DNA of 8,482 bases. Source: Candidatus Woesearchaeota archaeon. Lineage in GTDB: Archaea; Nanobdellota; Nanobdellia; Woesearchaeales; SM23-78. The stretch covers positions 1-8,482 of the forward strand of contig DRSY01000059.1 in assembly GCA_011372335.1 (NCBI GenBank), written 5' to 3'. The notes under the pieces are model-generated. The model was not told where the DNA came from, made no database searches, and saw nothing but the letters and a program-made list of their open reading frames with translations. The position numbers were made by a program, and so were the translations under genes. This document shows, piece after piece, positions 7,071-8,482 of this stretch (its first letter is position 1; every line of letters begins with the position of its first letter).

Positions 7071-7451
7071 ATGTTGAAGGATTTGCCTAAGCCAAGGAGA
7101 GGAGCTATTTTTTATGAGGATAATAAGTTATACGCAACCCTAGCCAGTTATCCTATTACAAAGGGTCATGTAGTGGTTGTTTGGAAGAAGAAGGTGAGTG
7201 ATTTGCACTTATTAAATAAGAGAGAGTACGAGCACTTAATGGATGTTGTTGATGCTGTTAGGAATGCCCTGCTCAAGGTGTTAAAGGTTAAGAAGGTTTA
7301 TCTTGTTTATGCGGATGAGGCCAAGCATGTTCACTGGCATCTTGTTCCTAGGTATAATGTTAAGGGTTTTAATATTCTTGAAGAGAAGCCTAAGAAGCTG
7401 AAGGATGTTTCCTTAGCAAGGAAGTTAAAGAAGAATTTAAGGATGATGTAA
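7071..7451 (+). CDS. HIT-family (histidine triad) nucleotide-binding hydrolase
   Basis: A 126-residue protein, normal for a single HIT domain. The triad HVHWHLVPRY (His86, His88, His90) matches H-x-H-x-H-x-x; by family knowledge the middle His (His88) attacks the alpha-phosphate of a nucleotide substrate to form a nucleotidyl-enzyme intermediate. The upstream part also fits: a short strand with GAIFYEDNKLYATLASYPITKGHVVVV, including the PxxxGH-type turn (Pro28, Gly32, His33) typical of HIT proteins. Likely substrates are AMP-conjugates or dinucleoside polyphosphates; the exact one cannot be read from sequence. The C-terminus is Lys-rich. The ATG at 7071 is chosen from the strong Shine-Dalgarno. 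The phosphatase gene begins one base after the stop, so the two are probably co-transcribed and translationally coupled. The helicase is divergent across 119 bp. Confidence 0.9.
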   Translation: MLKDLPKPRRGAIFYEDNKLYATLASYPITKGHVVVVWKKKVSDLHLLNKREYEHLMDVVDAVRNALLKVLKVKKVYLVYADEAKHVHWHLVPRYNVKGFNILEEKPKKLKDVSLARKLKKNLRMM

Positions 7452-7452
7452 G

Positions 7453-8014
7453 GTGTTTGTTTATTTTGTTCGTCATGGCGAAACAGAATTCAATAAGAAG
7501 AGGATCTGCCAGGGTCATAAAGATTCTCCTCTTACTCTAAGAGGGGTTAGAAGTGCAGAGAAGCATGGGAAGAGATTAAGTAAGGAAAGGATTGGGATTA
7601 TTTATTCAAGTGATTTAGGACGATGTGTTGAGACAGCCCGGATTATTAATAAGTTTCTTAGGGTTGGTGTTGTTAGGGTGTCTGAGTTACGGGAACGAGA
7701 TTTCGGGTATTTTAATGGGCGGTCATATGATGAAATAAAGAGAAAGCTTAATTTATCTAATCCTAGCGAGGTGGCTCCTGGGGGGGGAGAGTTTTAATCA
7801 GATGAAGAATAGAGTGCTCTTGTTTTTAAAGAAAGTGGGTTCTGAGTGTTTTGAAAAAGTTGTGGTTGTTAGTCATAAAGGCCCTTTAAGAGCAATATTG
7901 TCGGAGTTTTATAAAACTAATTTTGTTTCGGGTGAGTGTGATAGTTCTAGTGAGAACATTTATTTGTTGGAAGTGAGGGATGGGAAGATTATGGATGTGA
8001 AAGTTATTGAATAA
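7453..8014 (+). pseudogene. Histidine phosphatase (phosphoglycerate-mutase-like) gene, frameshifted
   Basis: Two reading frames together make one histidine-phosphatase protein. The first (7453-7797, GTG start, 114 residues) has the N-terminal RHGET motif (Arg7, His8 phospho-acceptor, Gly9), SSDLGRCVETA (Arg57) and LRERDFG (Glu81, likely general acid). It ends early after a run of eight G. The second (Met at 7802, to 8014, 70 residues) has the other active-site His in VVVVSHKGPLR. Removing one G at 7780-7787 joins them through PGGESFNQM, matching the Gly-Gly-Glu-Ser element of the family, and gives 186 residues, a normal length. The GTG start lies one base after the HIT stop, with an AAGGAT Shine-Dalgarno-like site at 7439-7444. 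The substrate is unknown; relatives act on sugar phosphates, nucleotides or cobalamin intermediates. It may be a sequencing error and a working gene, a real mutation, or a recoded site. Confidence 0.88.
7780..7787 (+). other. Eight-G homopolymer at the frameshift point
   Basis: The run G8 follows CCT and precedes AGAG. The reading frame before it and the frame after it differ by one base, so the run is one G too long for a continuous protein. It is the longest G run in the window. The same purine stretch could act as a ribosome-binding site for the Met codon at 7802, which lies five bases after the stop at 7795-7797. Confidence 0.8.
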
Positions 8015-8061
8015 TTTTTAATTAACTTTTAATAAATTTTTTAAAGAAAAAATGTTTTTTT
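8015..8061. terminator. Bidirectional T/A-tract terminator region between convergent genes
   Basis: On the + strand the phosphatase stop is followed at once by T5 (8015-8019), then T4 (8027-8030), T6 (8037-8042) and T7 (8055-8061), a typical archaeal T-tract terminator series. For the opposing gene, A6 at 8047-8052 reads as T6 about 33 bases past its stop. The rest of the gap up to 8084 shows no gene or other signal that I can see. Confidence 0.6.
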
Positions 8062-8084
8062 AGTGAGAATACGCTTCTATGCTT

Positions 8085-8482
8085 TTAGCTGAGCATATCA
8101 TAAATAAGTTTTGTTACTCTTTCTGTGGCTTTCCCGTCTGTTCTGAAGCCTGAAGCTTGTTCTAGTAGTTCTTTTTCTCTGAAATTCTTGTCGGTTACTG
8201 CTTTTTTTATTAATGCTTTGCAATCTTCTTCTTTGTATCCCCCTGGTATGATGTTGTTTTTGGTAAGGATTGCCAGATAGTCTTCTCCTTTTAGTCCTGG
8301 TTGTGTGCTAATACATGGTTTTCTGAGGTATACTGCTTCGATTCCTAGTGTTGAGAAGGATGTTAGGGTGAGGTCTGTGGCTAGTATTAGTTCTTGGGGG
8401 TCAATGTTTGTTACTAAGGTTATTTTTTCTTTGGAATGATTGGTTATGTAATCTGTTATTTCTTCTTGGTCTTGTTGAGGTG
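8085..8482 (-). CDS. GT-B-type sugar enzyme (glycosyltransferase or UDP-GlcNAc 2-epimerase-like), C-terminal part
   Basis: The reading frame enters from the right edge (first full codon at 8480) and stops at 8087-8085, giving 131 residues of the C-terminal domain. The core motif is DLTLTSFSTLGIEAVYLRKP followed by CISTQPGL, which matches the Ser-Thr-x-Gly-x-Glu-Ala...Lys-Pro nucleotide-sugar-binding signature of GT-B-fold enzymes such as UDP-GlcNAc 2-epimerases, CDP-glycerol-type transferases and related glycosyltransferases. The Glu in GIEA would contact the nucleotide ribose in such enzymes. The tail has DGKATERVTKLI, similar to the end of 2-epimerase-like proteins. Without the N-terminal half, reaction and substrate cannot be decided. 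It converges on the phosphatase gene. Codons end mostly in A or C, unlike the + strand genes here. Confidence 0.72.
   Translation of the reverse strand, partial: PQQDQEEITDYITNHSKEKITLVTNIDPQELILATDLTLTSFSTLGIEAVYLRKPCISTQPGLKGEDYLAILTKNNIIPGGYKEEDCKALIKKAVTDKNFREKELLEQASGFRTDGKATERVTKLIYDMLS

Overview
The window looks like archaeal DNA, most likely from a DPANN-type lineage (Woesearchaeota/Pacearchaeota-like). The evidence is an XPD/Rad3-type helicase with iron-sulfur cysteines, TATA-like boxes (TTTATAAA) close to start codons, T-tract ends of transcription units, and a very large surface protein rich in Asn, Thr and Ser, built from Ig-like modules and dense in N-glycosylation sequons. The lineage is an inference from style, not from a database match.

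Layout. Positions 1-5032 (+) hold the 3' part of one giant gene for a secreted or surface protein. It has no start codon in the window and at least 1,676 residues are visible. A convergent XPD-family helicase lies at 5062-6951 (-). A 119-bp divergent intergenic region (6952-7070) separates it from a small + strand unit: a HIT-family protein (7071-7451) and, one base later, a histidine-phosphatase-family gene (7453-8014) broken by a one-base frameshift in a run of eight G. A T-tract terminator region (8015-8061) follows. The C-terminal 131 residues of a convergent GT-B-type sugar enzyme (8085-8482, -) run off the right edge. There are no RNA genes, CRISPR arrays or insertion sequences, and no gene-free stretch longer than about 120 bases.

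How the parts relate. The giant protein is a chain of beta-sandwich modules. Two module types alternate (A-B-A-B) and a third A copy lies beyond an inserted DUF2341-type cassette. The cassette appears to split a single Ig-like domain in two. The cell-surface gene and the sugar enzyme at the far edge could both concern the envelope, but they are not in one operon and no direct link is shown. The helicase (DNA repair) and the HIT/phosphatase pair (nucleotide or phosphoester metabolism) are ordinary housekeeping-type genes.

Most worth a second look: (1) an abrupt switch in strand composition and codon choice near position 145 inside the giant gene; (2) the G8 frameshift, where removing one G restores a Pro-Gly-Gly-Glu-Ser motif; (3) the nested-domain architecture and internal repeats of the surface protein. 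I did not find a convincing undescribed multi-gene system here.
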